Origin: Salvia splendens
Lineage: Eukaryota; Streptophyta; Magnoliopsida; Lamiales; Lamiaceae
Direction: 5' to 3'
Length of the DNA stretch: 64,000 nt
NCBI RefSeq assembly: GCF_004379255.2
Contig: NC_056049.1
Location: 19,638,063-19,702,062, forward strand
Positions 46,060 to 57,185 of the stretch are shown in pieces. Numbering within the stretch: the first letter of the stretch is position 1; every line of letters starts with the position of its first letter. Below the pieces are notes generated by a model. The model worked only from the letters and a program-made list of their open reading frames with translations, ran no database searches and had not been told where the DNA came from. A program made the position numbers and the translations under genes.

Positions 46060-46159
46060 GATAAAAAATAAATCCCTGTGCAGCAAACACAAAATTGAAG
46101 CAAATTAAGTGCATTATTTAGCAACAATTATCCAAAACTGAAACTCTAATCAACAAAAA

Positions 46160-46470
46160 TCAATGATTTCTGTGAGCATGGAAGTAGAATATGACAGCAG
46201 CAGCAGTGGCAATGGCTGTGACCATCCACCTCCTTCCACCGCCGATCTCCCTAATCACCATCTCCTTCTCATCAAAGCACTTCTGCATTTCCTCCTCCGT
46301 CAAATCTTCCGATTCTAATTTCTCCACAATCCTTTCCAAAACCTGGATTCGCTCATCTCTAGCATCCAATTCCACCATTAGCGACACATTTTCCCTCCAA
46401 TTCAGCGTCCGATTCCTGCAGAACGTGACGGCGACGACGACGAGAAGGTTGAATAGCGCGAATTTTGCAG
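46160..46470 (-). pseudogene. Captured fragment: coiled coil with C-terminal membrane anchor
   Basis: The frame from 46387 (MSLMVELDARDERIQVLERI) shows a heptad-like coiled coil and ends with a hydrophobic helix and basic tail (WMVTAIATAAAVIFYFHAHR). In the same frame upstream (to about 46460) another hydrophobic segment (LLVVVAVTFC) is open without Met. It resembles the 3' part of a small host tail-anchored protein gene; I do not recognise the family. Confidence 0.5.
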
Positions 46471-46836
46471 AAGAGAGAAGAGAAGGTTGAATCGCGCGAC
46501 GAGGTTGAATCTCCTGCCGCCGCTGAGACGATGGCGGGTACTAGGCGGCGATGAAGATGGAGAAGAGGAGAAGAGGAGATGAATTCAATTTGCCGACGTA
46601 ACCTATTTTTGGCTATGCAATGACCATTATACCCCCGCCTTTTTATTATGGAGTAAATTTGTGATTAAGGGAACTAATTCCTCCTTAAATTTGAAAATTA
46701 CATGTATTAATAATAGCCATTGATTTTCTTGATCTTGTGGCTGTGATTTGTTCTCTAGTTATAGGTTTAAGGGGCTCTTGCCCTAGATCACTACTCTCTA
46801 TATATATACAATGTGCATATATGTTACGTGTGGACT

Positions 46837-46841
<5 letters not shown>

Positions 46842-46872
<31 letters not shown>
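46842..46872. repeat. (TA)n tract
   Basis: A pure TA run directly abutting the taactagaaaataaatctc terminus. Confidence 0.95.
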
Positions 46873-46874
<2 letters not shown>

Positions 46875-47350
46875 CTAGAAAATAAATCTCAGCCACACAT
46901 CTTGTTACTCCAATTTAATCTTATAGGTTAAACAAATTTTCAGATTTTTGTTAAAAATAATAGCCCAAGGGAATTTTCGGAATTCAATATATCAAACTCA
47001 ACGTGATTTCTCCCAAATTCAAAGTGCGATTTCTTCCAAAATTCAATCATCAATTTCGTCCAAATTCAAGCGCTAATTTCTTCCAAATTCAAAATTTGTT
47101 CTTCATCGTGAATCGTCCTGATATGTTCTTCATCGTAAATTGCGTGATTCCTAAATTATTTATCTCGTTTTATTTCAGATTTCTGATCGTCTTCATCGTG
47201 AATCGTCCAACGCGACTGATTATCCACGATTTGTTCCTCCAGCGTGATATTTTCTGATTCATTAATCACGATTCATTCCTCCATTGCGATTGATCAGGCA
47301 CTATTCATTCCTCCAGCGTGATTGATCAGCGACATCCGATTTCCTGATCA

Positions 47351-48584
47351 TATGGATTCAATTCCGATACAATCGTTGGAGGATTATTTCGATTCTGATT
47401 ACTCTTTGTCGGAAGAGCAAGGAGAAACTGATCTAGAGGTAATTATCAAAATTATTATCAGTTAAATTGACGAAGCTGAAGTCTTTGTGTTTGTTTTTAA
47501 CATGATTAGAGTGTGTGATGTGAAAAGACGTTTGAGTGAAATAATTAGTGGTTAACGTGATGTATATATGCTTTAAATTGAAGTGTACGTGTTTTGTGAA
47601 TTGCTCAACATGATTAGTTCTAATATTACTTATATTATATTGGAGTGGAGTATTTATTGCATATAGTGATGTGAATATTTCATATAGTGAAGTATATATA
47701 ACGAACATTGAAGTATAACATGACTTTTTTATACAACAGTGATTTATCGCTTACAGTGATATGAATATTTCATATAGTGAAGTATATGTAATGAACAATG
47801 AAGTATAACATGACTTTTTTATACAACATTGATTTATCGCTTACAGTGATGTGAATATTTCATATAGTGAAGATATGTAACGAATAGTGAAGTATTGAAC
47901 ATATATTGATGTATGTTGAGCATATAGTGAACTAGTATATGCTTACAATGAAGTATATTCTGCATGCCTTGTAGTCCATATAGTGAACTAGGATATATGC
48001 TTATAGTGAAAGATATTACAGTGAATCAGTGAAGTATATTGAGAACATAGTTATGTATATTGTGCATATAGTGAACTAGGATATATGCTTACAATGAAGT
48101 ATATTACCTTTATAGTGAATTATATTATGCTTATAGTGATGTATACAATGCTTATAGTGAATCATATTGTGAAGTATACCATATAGTGACGTAAACATGT
48201 CAAATAGTGAAGTTTATATACCATATAGTGAAGTAAAAATGAGCATACACTTTATAGTGATGACCTGCCTTATAGTGAATTTTATATTACTTACAGTGAA
48301 TTAAAGTTTCTTTATAGTGTACTTATATGACGATTTTAATATGTAGGTCATGTATGATGTTTGCTCCGTTTACAGGCAAGTATAATCACGATTTTCCCGT
48401 GACATTTGTTGTTGGACTTCTGCCCAAGGAAAATACTGACACTTTTTATGGTTAGAACCAATTTGTGAAATGTATGGGTGTGGCTCCAAAATTGATTGTA
48501 ATATACCAAGATTTGGGAATCAAAGTTGTTATTAAGAAGGTCATTGACAATACGACCATTGGTGGTGTATGTGGCACATTGTAA
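47351..48584 (+). pseudogene. FAR1-related / MULE transposase, fragmentary
   Basis: FAR1-related proteins are domesticated or active MULE transposases. The first exon (47351-47438) reads MDSIPIQSLEDYFDSDYSLS and ends at a GTAATT donor. After 0.9 kb of repeats, 48363-48584 encodes a piece of the MULE transposase core (TFVVGLLPKENTDTFYG, then a TAG, then FVKCMGVAPKLIVIYQDLGI). The aligned family pattern is ...F..GLL..E...S..WL...F...MG..P..IITDQD. The expected second catalytic Asp is changed (IYQD retains one D), and an in-frame stop is present. It is non-functional. Confidence 0.7.
47600..48330. repeat. Irregular array of AGTGAA/ATAGTGA-type words
   Basis: The words catatagtgaagtata, cttatagtgaa and cttacagtgatgtgaa recur every 20-60 bp on the plus strand. 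They lie in what would be an intron of the FAR1-related remnant. Confidence 0.85.
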
Positions 48585-48875
48585 ATAGTGTTTAGTTAAC
48601 TTTTTACTTGTTTTTAGTTCACTATAAGGGAGTTTGTTTCGTTGCAGTTTTTTGTGCTCGGCTCAAGTGCTAATTCGTTCCTAATTTCTTACATATATTT
48701 AGTTCACTTCTTACATGTATTTAGTTCACTTTCTAATGGTTTTAGTTGGTTTTAGTTCACTGTTAATGAGTTTTGTTTCGTCGAAAACTTTCTTTTTTTG
48801 TTCAGCATACGTATTTCGTTGTAAACTTATTTTTAGGTTCACTATAGGTGTGAATTATTTAACTACTTTATATTA

Positions 48876-49379
48876 CTCTCTGCTTTCATAGTAGTGGAGT
48901 CATTTTGCCATTTTTATACATTTCATAATAGTGGAGTCATTTCCTTTTTTAGTAAAAGTCAACATTTTTCCCGTTCTTACTTTTCCCTCTCTCTTACTTT
49001 ATTATCTCTACTTTTTCTTCTCTCCAACTTTATTACTACATCCGCCCCACATTAAGTGTCACATTTTGTCATTTCGATCCGTCCCACAATAAGGGTCACA
49101 TTTCACTTTTACCATAAATAATAAGTAGACTCCACATTCCACCAATCAATTCTACTCACATTTTATTATAAAACTAATATATATAAGTGGGACACATAGT
49201 CCACTAATTTATTCAACCCATTTTTTTTATATTTCTTAAAACCCGCGCTCACATTTATACATTAAATGTGACACTTAATGTGGGACGGAGGTAGTATCTT
49301 TTTATTTAATACATTACACACTTTTTCTTAATCTCCGGACCGAAAAGAATATCTCCACTACTATGGAACAGAGGGAGTA
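48876..49379. mobile_element. Stowaway-like MITE with another nested inside it
   Basis: Outer ends: left tactctctgctttcatagtagt, right actactatggaacagaggg + agta. A second element at 49034-49296 has ends tactacatccgccccacatt and aatgtgggacggaggtagta with mirrored arms (aagtgtcacatttt). The inner one therefore landed in the outer one. Confidence 0.82.
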
Positions 49380-49677
49380 GCTCATTTGTGAACTGTATAT
49401 TGTTTAGATGCATAACAAGTATTTCATTTGTGAAAAAAATAGCTATGAACTAAACATATAAAATTTTTATATAAAAATAAATGTTAGTTACAAACATACT
49501 ATTGAATTTAAATGAAACGAATAGGGTTTATAGTGAACTAAATGAAACATGTTGAAAATATCAAATTGGTATCATCTTCGCCTTCATAGACGCCAAACTT
49601 CCAATCATCATCTTAGTCTCTGTTTTTGCTTCTCTAGATCTTTCTCTTCGTATTTCTTTAAGTATATGAATCACAAA

Positions 49678-50285
49678 CACTTCACTCTAACCATGGAATA
49701 CATCACTCTAAGCATATTTTTACTTCACTGTGATGAACAAAATAAATCACTTTAAGCAAGGATCACAGACACTTCACTCTAACCCTGGAATACTTCAATG
49801 TAAGCATGTTTTTACTTCACTTAGATGAAAAAACAGATCACTATAAGCAAGGATCACAAACACTTCACTCTAACCATGAAATACTTCACTCTAAGCATGT
49901 TTTTACTTCACTGAGATGAAAAAACAGATCACTATAAGCAAGGATCATAAACATTTCACTCTAACCATGAAATACATCACTCTAAGCATGTTTTTACTTC
50001 ACTGTGATGAAAAACCATATCACTATAAGCAAGAATCACAGATACTTCACTCTAACCATGTTTTTACTTCACTAACATGAAAAAACAGATCACTATAAGC
50101 AAGGATCACAGACACTTCACTCTAACCATGGAATACTTCACTGTAAGCATGTTTTTATTTCACTGAGATGAAAAAACAGATCACTATAAACATGCATTAC
50201 AGACACTTAACTCTAACCATGAAATACATCACTCTAAGCATGTTTTTACTTCACTAATATGAAAAAATAGATCACTATAAGCAAC
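49678..50285. repeat. Minisatellite, about 91-bp unit, seven copies
   Basis: The unit starts cacttcactctaaccatgga, continues with taagcatgtttttacttcac, then gagatgaaaaaacagatcac and tataagcaaggatcacaga. The fifth copy is shortened to about 70 bp. Confidence 0.95.
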
Positions 50286-50440
50286 TTGTTCTCGAGGTCC
50301 ATCTTCCCGATTCTTCGACGTTATTTCAGTAGAAGCTGCAGTAACTTGTTGTTGAGGTCTATCCTCCCGATTCTTTGACCTCTTTTCGGCTGCAACAGCT
50401 TCATTTGTTGAAGCTTTATCACCAATTGGCTTTTGCATTT
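50286..50440 (-). other. Short charged coding-like segment
   Basis: On the minus strand, SKNREDRPQQQVTAASTEIT and SKNREDGPREQV form an imperfect internal duplication. It may be a remnant of the element's own protein. No domain was recognised. Confidence 0.3.
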
Positions 50441-50536
50441 GTTCTATAGAAATACTTAAAATTAGAATATTATTGACCATTAGATCATCTAATCCTAGGG
50501 CAAAGATTTGGGTTGCATTTCTGGATTTAAATGCAT

Positions 50537-50540
<4 letters not shown>

Positions 50541-50577
<37 letters not shown>

Positions 50578-50688
50578 ATATGACCTAAAATTGCTTAATT
50601 ATGACCTTCCGTGTTTTTGGTTAATTATTGACCATTAGATCATCTAATCCTAGGGCCAAGATTTGGGCTGCATTTCTGGATTTAAATG

Positions 50689-50752
<64 letters not shown>
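50541..50752. repeat. Microsatellites (AC)n(TA)n and (TA)n with a 70-bp direct repeat between
   Basis: (AC)n/(TA)n at 50541-50577 and a pure (TA)n at 50694-50752. The sequence attgaccattagatcatcta through ggatttaaatgcatacata occurs just before each tract (about 50472-50545 and 50627-50695). Confidence 0.9.
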
Positions 50753-50753
<1 letters not shown>

Positions 50754-50755
<2 letters not shown>

Positions 50756-51071
50756 GAGCGTTATTCTCCTATTCATCCCTTAGATCCTTTATTCTTCTTA
50801 ATATGGGCCGTTAGATCTCATTCATCAACGATCCAGATGATCTGCATTATTATACTATAATGATGCATTATTAGTCGATGTGCATTATTCAACTGAAAAT
50901 CTGCATTATTACACTATAATGGTGCATTATTAGTCGGTGTGCATTATTCAACTGAAAATCTGCATTATCAAATGACACGTGGCATCAATCTAACCGTCAG
51001 ATGACAAAATCGTGGGGCTGAGATCAAGAAGGAAAAAGGAGGAAATATGAAAAAGGAAATGAATACATCCC
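50754..51071. mobile_element. Small TA-associated element (TGCATTAT family)
   Basis: It lies exactly between two (TA)n tracts. The left end is gggagcgttattctcctatt, the right end atgaatacatccc. The interior has several tgcattatt words. Its right part is the reverse complement of 44099-44190. Confidence 0.65.
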
Positions 51072-51750
51072 TATATATATATATATATCCCTTAGATTCA
51101 ATATTCTTCTAAATATGGATCGTTAGATCTGATTCATCAAGGGTCAGGATGGACTCTTGTTTTTTAAACCCGTGTTGCATTATAAGGAGGATTATGTGCA
51201 TTATAAGGGTAATTTAGTAAAGACACGAAAATTGAAACCGACAGAATATGGAAGGACCGAAATTTAAGCAAGCTATTGATCAACCCTTTCATCGACTAAT
51301 TCTCTCTCATTCAAGACGCTCTAACTTCCTCTCCACTCTTCCGCCTTTCCCTCTCCCCATCTTCCAATAACCATCAAACCCTAGCCACCCCTGCCATCAA
51401 CATTCGCCGTTTTCTCAGTCCGAAGCCGACGCAAAATTTGACATCACTCTTCTAGATCCCGTCACCCACCCTCCACAAAACATCGAACTCTAACCGCCAC
51501 CACCGGTTCCGTCGTGTTCACCAAGTCGACAAGGTATGTGTGGAAAAGGCCGACTAGAAGTCGATTTCATCAATTTTTAGACACGAAAAGCAATAATTTG
51601 AACATCGATTCGGTTGCGACTTTCGAAATAAAAAAGTAGGTAGTTGTTTTGGTCAGGGTTTTCTCTGTATCCGAAGCGCAGACATTTTTTTGGGTTTAAA
51701 ATGATGGATTCGGGTATCTTATTTCCTGTTGTTATGACAGATTTACAATG

Positions 51751-51797
51751 ACAAAACGAGGTCGTCCGTCACGCTCTCAACCTACACAAGCTGCAGG
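51751..51797 (+). pseudogene. Short exon with AT-hook motif
   Basis: ATG-initiated MTKRGRPSRSQPTQAA ending at a GTATTC donor. KRGRPSR fits an AT-hook. A gene-like leader (51300-51540, pyrimidine-rich, ending aag|gtatgt) lies upstream. It is probably the first exon of the element's own gene, joined to the segment starting at 52734. Confidence 0.4.
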
Positions 51798-52733
51798 TAT
51801 TCACACAAGTTGATTAGTGTATAATTGCGTCAGTAGTTCAACATCAATTAGGCTTGCATTGTGCATTAATCTACATATCTGGTTAATGGTTGGGTGGGTA
51901 ATTGCATGATTGGTTTGTGCGCATTAGTTAATCTAAAATTTATATTATTGATTTGCTGGGATGCATTATTTGTCAAGTATTTTGCATTATGTACCTGGTT
52001 ACTTGCTGGTGTGGGAAAATGGGTGAATGAAAGATACATATGTGCATTATTTGGTTGAGGCTGTGCATTAGGTAGCATGTAATTGTCATTATCTGCAGTA
52101 TATTATGCATTATGATTGGTATTGTGTATATGGGTGAATTAACTCAGTCAAGATTCAAAGTGTGCATTTGTTGATTAACAATTTACATTATTGAAGTTTT
52201 GGGATGCATTATTTGCCAAGTATTTTGCATTATGTGTCTACTTACTGGGGGTTGTGGGAAAAGTGGTGAATGGAATATACCTATGTGCATTATTTGATTG
52301 AAACTGTGCGTTATGTATCAAGAAGTTGTCATTATTTGCAATATATTATGCGTTATGAGAATTGTTGTTTATTAGTTTATCAAAAAAATTACATTATTTA
52401 TGTTCTGTGTTGCATTATGTTGCAAGTATTGTGCATTATTTTCCTGCGTGCTGGGTGGTGTGGGAAAATTATTGAATGGAATATAAATATGTGCATTATT
52501 TGATTTATCTTGCGCATTATGGGTCAAGTTGTTGTCATTATTTGCAGAATAGTATTCATTATGAATAGTATTGTGTATATGGGTGAATTAACTCAGTGAA
52601 CTTCAAAGTGCGCATTATTTGAATGAATAAGTGCATGTTGTCATTAGTATTATGCATTATAAAGCTCATATCATGCTTTATTATGTTTTTAATGATAAAT
52701 TTATGATGTTTTATGTTGGTGGTTCTATATCAG

Positions 52734-54635
52734 AGAAGCAACTATGACTCGACATCGACGAAGCATTCGGCGATGTAATTCCAGTAGCACTTGCAAAAAA
52801 ATTTAGGGAAAGAATGGCCGAGGTAGGCCCAAGTACGGCTCCAGATCAGGGTGAGCCGAAGGAGAAGGATTGGGATTGGGGCTGAGCGCCATATGGCCGA
52901 GGTAGGCCCAAGTACATTATTTACGTCATGCGCCATATGGAGACGTACTTCGGGGAGAAGGAGAAGGATTGAGATTGCGGGCTGAGCGCAAAAGGAACAA
53001 AAAGCTTAGAGATGTTTAGAATCAAGTTTGCAAAGACGTTCCTTACTTGTGCGCTCAACACTAGAGTGTTGGGGTTTGGAGCCCCTTGCACAGCGGAAGT
53101 CATGCATTCACAAATAAATCATACATACAGATCTATTTGACCGATTATGGGATTAATTAACTACATGTTAAACAATCAAAGATGCATACTAGAACGCACA
53201 TAAATCATGTAAAAGGAATTAAAACCTAAAACATGAATTTCCTACGGATTAGAATTACCGATCTGATTCTCTAAAGAATCGTTGATTGCTTGCGGCTTCT
53301 CCACGTGATGTTCTTCGTACTCAACCACGAACCTTCTAATCTGTATTCCGAACTCAAAATCCGACCTTTGGGTGGGCAAAGCTTGTCAGAATCGAAAAGA
53401 GCTTGATTAGAAAGGAGACAAAACTCTAGTTCTGTGAAGAACTGATTTTTCCGTCCACTCCCACAGGGGAGCACGAAAATTATGAGTAAAAATCACCTTA
53501 ATCTTCTTTCTAATCTCCTTTTATATAGAGTTATTATGGGCCAGGTTAGGGATCCATGGAGGTTGGACTTGGGCCAAACCTGTTGGACTTTTACTAATTA
53601 AATTGAGCCTCAATTTAATACAAGTCGAACATAATATTATTATCAGCCACTATAGTAAAATAATATTGACTGTCCGTCCAATCCCAAATTACGAGTAATC
53701 TGGACTTTACCTCTTTAATTTATTATTTCCCGTGTTTAAGATATAAATACCCATCAATTAATTTAAGCCTGCTATTTGTTTTTAATTAATTAATATCTTT
53801 TTCCAAGAGTTGTCTAGTTCAAAATCTTTATTTATTATTCTGGAATAAATTCCAACCGGTCGGGTTTTTGAATAATAAAACCTTTTTCGAACACCTCTTG
53901 AGGATATTATCAAACTGGACTCACCCAACACACGATTCATTGCAATAACAATACTAGCACCTCTAGACATTAATCACCACTACCCAAGATATCGGGATTC
54001 TTGGATTGCGAAAAATCCGCACCATTTGATAAATCAAAGTAGTGCATAATCAATATCGTATGCTCAATGTTATATCAACAATGATTAAGAAATAACAATC
54101 ACCGAGACCTCGTCTTTTAGTAAATAGTAAGAAAGACTTATCTCAACTGTTAGATCATTCAGTGCTATACCACACCAGTGTTGTTTATTTTCTAAGGTAA
54201 GGAAACATGCAGACTGACACTGCAACCTTTCGCGATAGGTAGCCAAATCCTATCAAGGTTGTGAAATTCTATTTCTCTTCTACAAAGGACCGACTGCGTC
54301 ACCTTCTGTGAACGTCGTTCACGACCAGTCTACTTTGCAGAAGAATTAGACTTATTTGCTTCTTATACATTTAAATGTTTGAGAAACATCTTATAAATGC
54401 ATAAGCAAACACAAATGCGATAAAATTAATTCTTCTCGCCTTGGGTTAAAAGTGAATTGTAGAGTTTATTATATACAAGCAATTCTATCCGTGCAACATG
54501 CTCGAAATATGTTTTTCAGTATACCAATCCTAACACAGAGGTGCCACAAACCAGTCTAAAGCCACGAGGTATTGGAGAGAGAGACCGGCCAAGTTCAACT
54601 TCGAACAGTGGGTCGAGAATTATGGGCTGGAGTGA
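52734..54635 (+). pseudogene. Ulp1-like (C48) protease remnant, interrupted by a solo LTR
   Basis: The segment reads DIDEAFGDVIPVALAKKFRE, then YVMRHMETYFGEKEKD followed by TGA and DCGLSAKGTKSLEMFRIKFA. The ...VMRHMETY... block is the C-terminal signature of Ulp1-type SUMO-protease-like proteins carried by some plant MULE and other transposons. The catalytic triad is not complete in what remains. After 53062 a 1469-bp LTR intervenes, and the frame resumes at 54541 (SKATRYWRERPAKFNFEQWV) to TGA at 54633-54635. A duplication of about 80 bp (52814-52890 and 52891-52990) and stops show that it is dead. Confidence 0.6.
53067..54535 (-). mobile_element. Solo LTR (1469 bp) with 5-bp target duplication
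   Basis: On the minus strand it starts TGTTAGGATTGGTATACTG and ends CCAAACCCCAACA, TG...CA as in LTR retrotransposons. Flanks tagag (53062-53066) and cagag (54536-54540) are a 5-bp duplication with one difference. No internal region remains, so the two LTRs probably recombined. Removing it restores the flanking reading frame. Confidence 0.85.
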
Positions 54636-55600
54636 GTGAGAGTTTCGGCTTGGGTGATGGAGGTTGATTGGTTAATTGATAGCTTGAGTGATTATTTAAA
54701 CTGTACGTTTTTTAGTAGACACATGATGGAAAGTGGACGCAGTTACCTTGTGGCGTGGTATATTTTTAACAACTTGTTATGTGCGTTTTGCTATAAGAAA
54801 CTAATTTTGAGTCTATGCATTATGAATCAAGTATTTGCCATTATTCAGCAATATAGTATGTGCATTATTTGTTTGAGGCTGTGCATTATGTATAAAGCAG
54901 TTGTCATTATTTGCAATATAGTATGCATTACGATAATTATTGTGTATATGTGTGAATTGCTGCTTTTGTCATTATCAGGCGTTTGGTTTTACATTTTAAA
55001 GTGTTTTTTACATGGGAGAATAACTCGGTGGAGTATGAATGTGCGCATTAGTTGATTGACGCTGTGTATTGTGTATCAAGTAGTTGTCATTATTTGCAAT
55101 GTATTAGGCATTATTAGAAGTTTTGTGTATATGGGTGAGTTGTTGTTTTTGTCATTATCATCCGTGTGTTTTTAGTTTTTTAAGTTCTTTTTTACTTTGG
55201 AGATTAACTCAGTTATTATCAATGTGTGCATTAGTCAATTAAAAATTTATATTATTAATGTTCTGGGATGCATTGTTTGTCAAGTATTTTACATTATGTG
55301 TCTGTCTACTGGCTGGTGTGGGAAAAGTGGTGAATGGAATATACATATGTGCATTATTTGGTTAAGACTGTGCATTATGTATGAAGAAGTTGTCATTATT
55401 TTGAATGTTGTAGGCATTACGAAGTAGCAATGGGCACATTGGTACTTCAGTGAGTTAATCTCACATTTATATAGAGTAATTGAAGATATAGAATCCAATA
55501 ATGAACGAAAACAGTGTACTAATGCAAGAAAAATCATTAGATGAAAACAGGACGACTATGAGCAAAAAAAATAAGTGATTTTGTGTTTATCGAAACTGAG

Positions 55601-56003
55601 TCAAGCTGGACTCTTGCCATTCCGTGTCTCTTTCTCCATCGCCATCTCTTTAAGCATTGGACAGTTCCTGGAGTCGTGATGACCCATCTCATCGCACGTC
55701 TAAGAGGCCTAGTAGCATCCTTTATAGCCTTCTCTCGATTTGAATCAGACGGCTCGCTGAGCTGTTAGCGTGGCCCTTGGTCTTGACGATATCTGGAGGA
55801 TGGATCTTAATTACTTCAGGCCTTACCATACCATAAAACTCTTCAATCATCCGTCTCTTTTCAGAGGCGGAGGTTGACGGAGTACCAGCTTGAAGAGAAT
55901 TGCCAAGTTCTTCGACGCCACCTAGGAATGCACGTAACACTTCAATGTCAGTCTCAAATCTTCTAAGAAACCCATAAAACATCGAAATCGCTTGCTTAGA
56001 CAC
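55601..56003 (-). pseudogene. C-terminal part of a FAR1-related/MULE protein
   Basis: The frame from 56003 (MSKQAISMFYGFLRRFETDI) runs to IHPPDIVKTKGHA. After a one-base shift near 55735 it continues RPLRRCDEMGHHDSRNCP, the CCHC-like zinc knuckle that ends FAR1-related proteins (K.KG ... RRC...GH....C). It stops at TCA 55601-55603 (TGA on the minus strand). The transposase core was not found nearby. Confidence 0.7.
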
Positions 56004-56047
56004 AGTTTGCCTATCGTCAACACAATATACTACACAATATGTACATT

Positions 56048-56525
56048 ATGTATATCAGTTAAAAAAATACCTACGCGCTATGCATGTGTAACCCCAGACG
56101 AATTACTGCAGCTCGTGTATTTGGACAACGTTTTTTAGACTTGGAACATACTACACCCTAGCCCCTAGGCTTATTAAACCCTTAGGAAAAACAAGAAACA
56201 TTCGCCAAACATCGAAACACGGCACAACTTAAATTAAACGGGTAATGATAAATCTTCATTACATATCACAAATAATGCATTACAGAAACTAAACTACGCA
56301 TTATACTCTCAATATGTAGATTATGTATATCAGTTAAAAAAACCTACACGTTATGCATGTGCAACCCCAGACTAATTACTGCAGCTCGTGTATTTGGACA
56401 AGTTTTTTAGACTTAGAACATACTACACCCTAGCCCCTAGGCTTGTTAAACCCATAGGAGAACAAGAAATGTTCGCCAAACATCGAAACACGGCACAACT
56501 TAAATTAAACGGGTCAGGATAAATA
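56048..56525. repeat. Tandem duplication, 275-bp period
   Basis: Copies at 56048-56250 and 56323-56525 share tgcatgtg(t/c)aaccccaga, attactgcagctcgtgtatt and catcgaaacacggcacaact with scattered changes. Confidence 0.9.
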
Positions 56526-57185
56526 TGAATCCATGACTATGTTTTGATAGATTTTCATATTTTGATTCTTATTTATGTCTTTATTTCAATCTGTGTTGGT
56601 TTTTCTAGGAAACTTAATTCGGGAATGGCCTTAACTTCAATGTCTCTTTAACTTAGAGTAGGAAGCTAACATAGATAAGGAACCCTAGGCTAAAATAGAT
56701 CAGGAGATAGTCCGGGGTAGATCTTGTGTTTTGAACGTTCCTAGAGGCCCGAGCTTACTATGCGACTGTAGGAGTGAGATGTTGGTGAGTAGGGCCTAGG
56801 AGACGTTATCGGCTTATCCTAGGTGTAAAATTCCACGATCAGTGATCAGCTGCTTGAGAGTGTAAAACCAACACGATCCCGATAAATAATGGAAAGTAAT
56901 TAGACTTTAGGATTCATGTGAACAAGTGACCCGAAACAAGCTAGGAGTAGTCTTCCATCTTTATCGTGATTCTCTTGCATTTTTCCTTCTCGTTACGTCC
57001 TTCACTCGCCTCTTGATCATAAACCCAAAATTAAAAATATTTTACTGCTTTTTAGTTAGGTTTACTAGTTTTAGCAAGTAATCTCCTCCATGTGGGTTCG
57101 ACACCTTTTATACTGCATTGCACGTCTGTATCCTCGCAGAAGTAGTAATTTTAGGGAATTATTACTTGTTTTGTATACTTAAATT
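56521..57185. repeat. Dispersed repeat, copy 1 (665 bp)
   Basis: It runs from aatatgaatccatgactatg to attacttgttttgta. It matches 61420-62089 with few differences. The end with ctcctcc(a/c)tgtgggttcgac and actgcattgcacgtctgtat resembles the 3' part of plant LTR retrotransposon LTRs. Confidence 0.85.

Larger units (their letters stand above)
44650..46771. mobile_element. Pack-MULE-like element carrying fragments of three host genes
   Basis: Terminal inverted repeats of about 40 bp: left cttaagtgtataactagaga at 44650, right in reverse complement cttaaacctataactagaga at 46771. Both continue acaaatc(t/a)cagccacaca/g. Inside are, in order, a nodulin-related fragment (+), a D-type cyclin fragment (-), a 44-bp minisatellite and a coiled-coil/tail-anchor fragment (-). 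No transposase is present. No clear target duplication was found. Confidence 0.72.
46871..50693. mobile_element. TA-associated MULE-like element with a decayed FAR1-related transposase
   Basis: The left end (taactagaaaataaatctca + gccacacatctt) is the same as the left end of the Pack-MULE-like element at 44650. A right end (in reverse complement aatccagaaatgcagcccaa + atcttgg) directly before the (TA)n at 50694 is a diverged match, so this border is tentative. Inside: a FAR1-related N-terminal exon, a transposase-domain fragment, TTCACT-type repeats and two nested MITEs. Confidence 0.5.
51860..55440. repeat. Dispersed TGCATTAT-type motif over several kb
   Basis: The words gtgcattatt, atgcattat and gtcattatttgca recur many tens of times on the plus strand in 51860-52680 and 54770-55440, on both sides of the Ulp1-like segment and solo LTR. 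Longer units of about 250-300 bp (gtgggaaaa...gtgaatggaatata, gttgtcattatttgca) recur as well. Confidence 0.88.

Noticed and set aside
50663..50860. ORF with a long Ile-Tyr repeat
   Set aside because: A translation of the (TA)n microsatellite.
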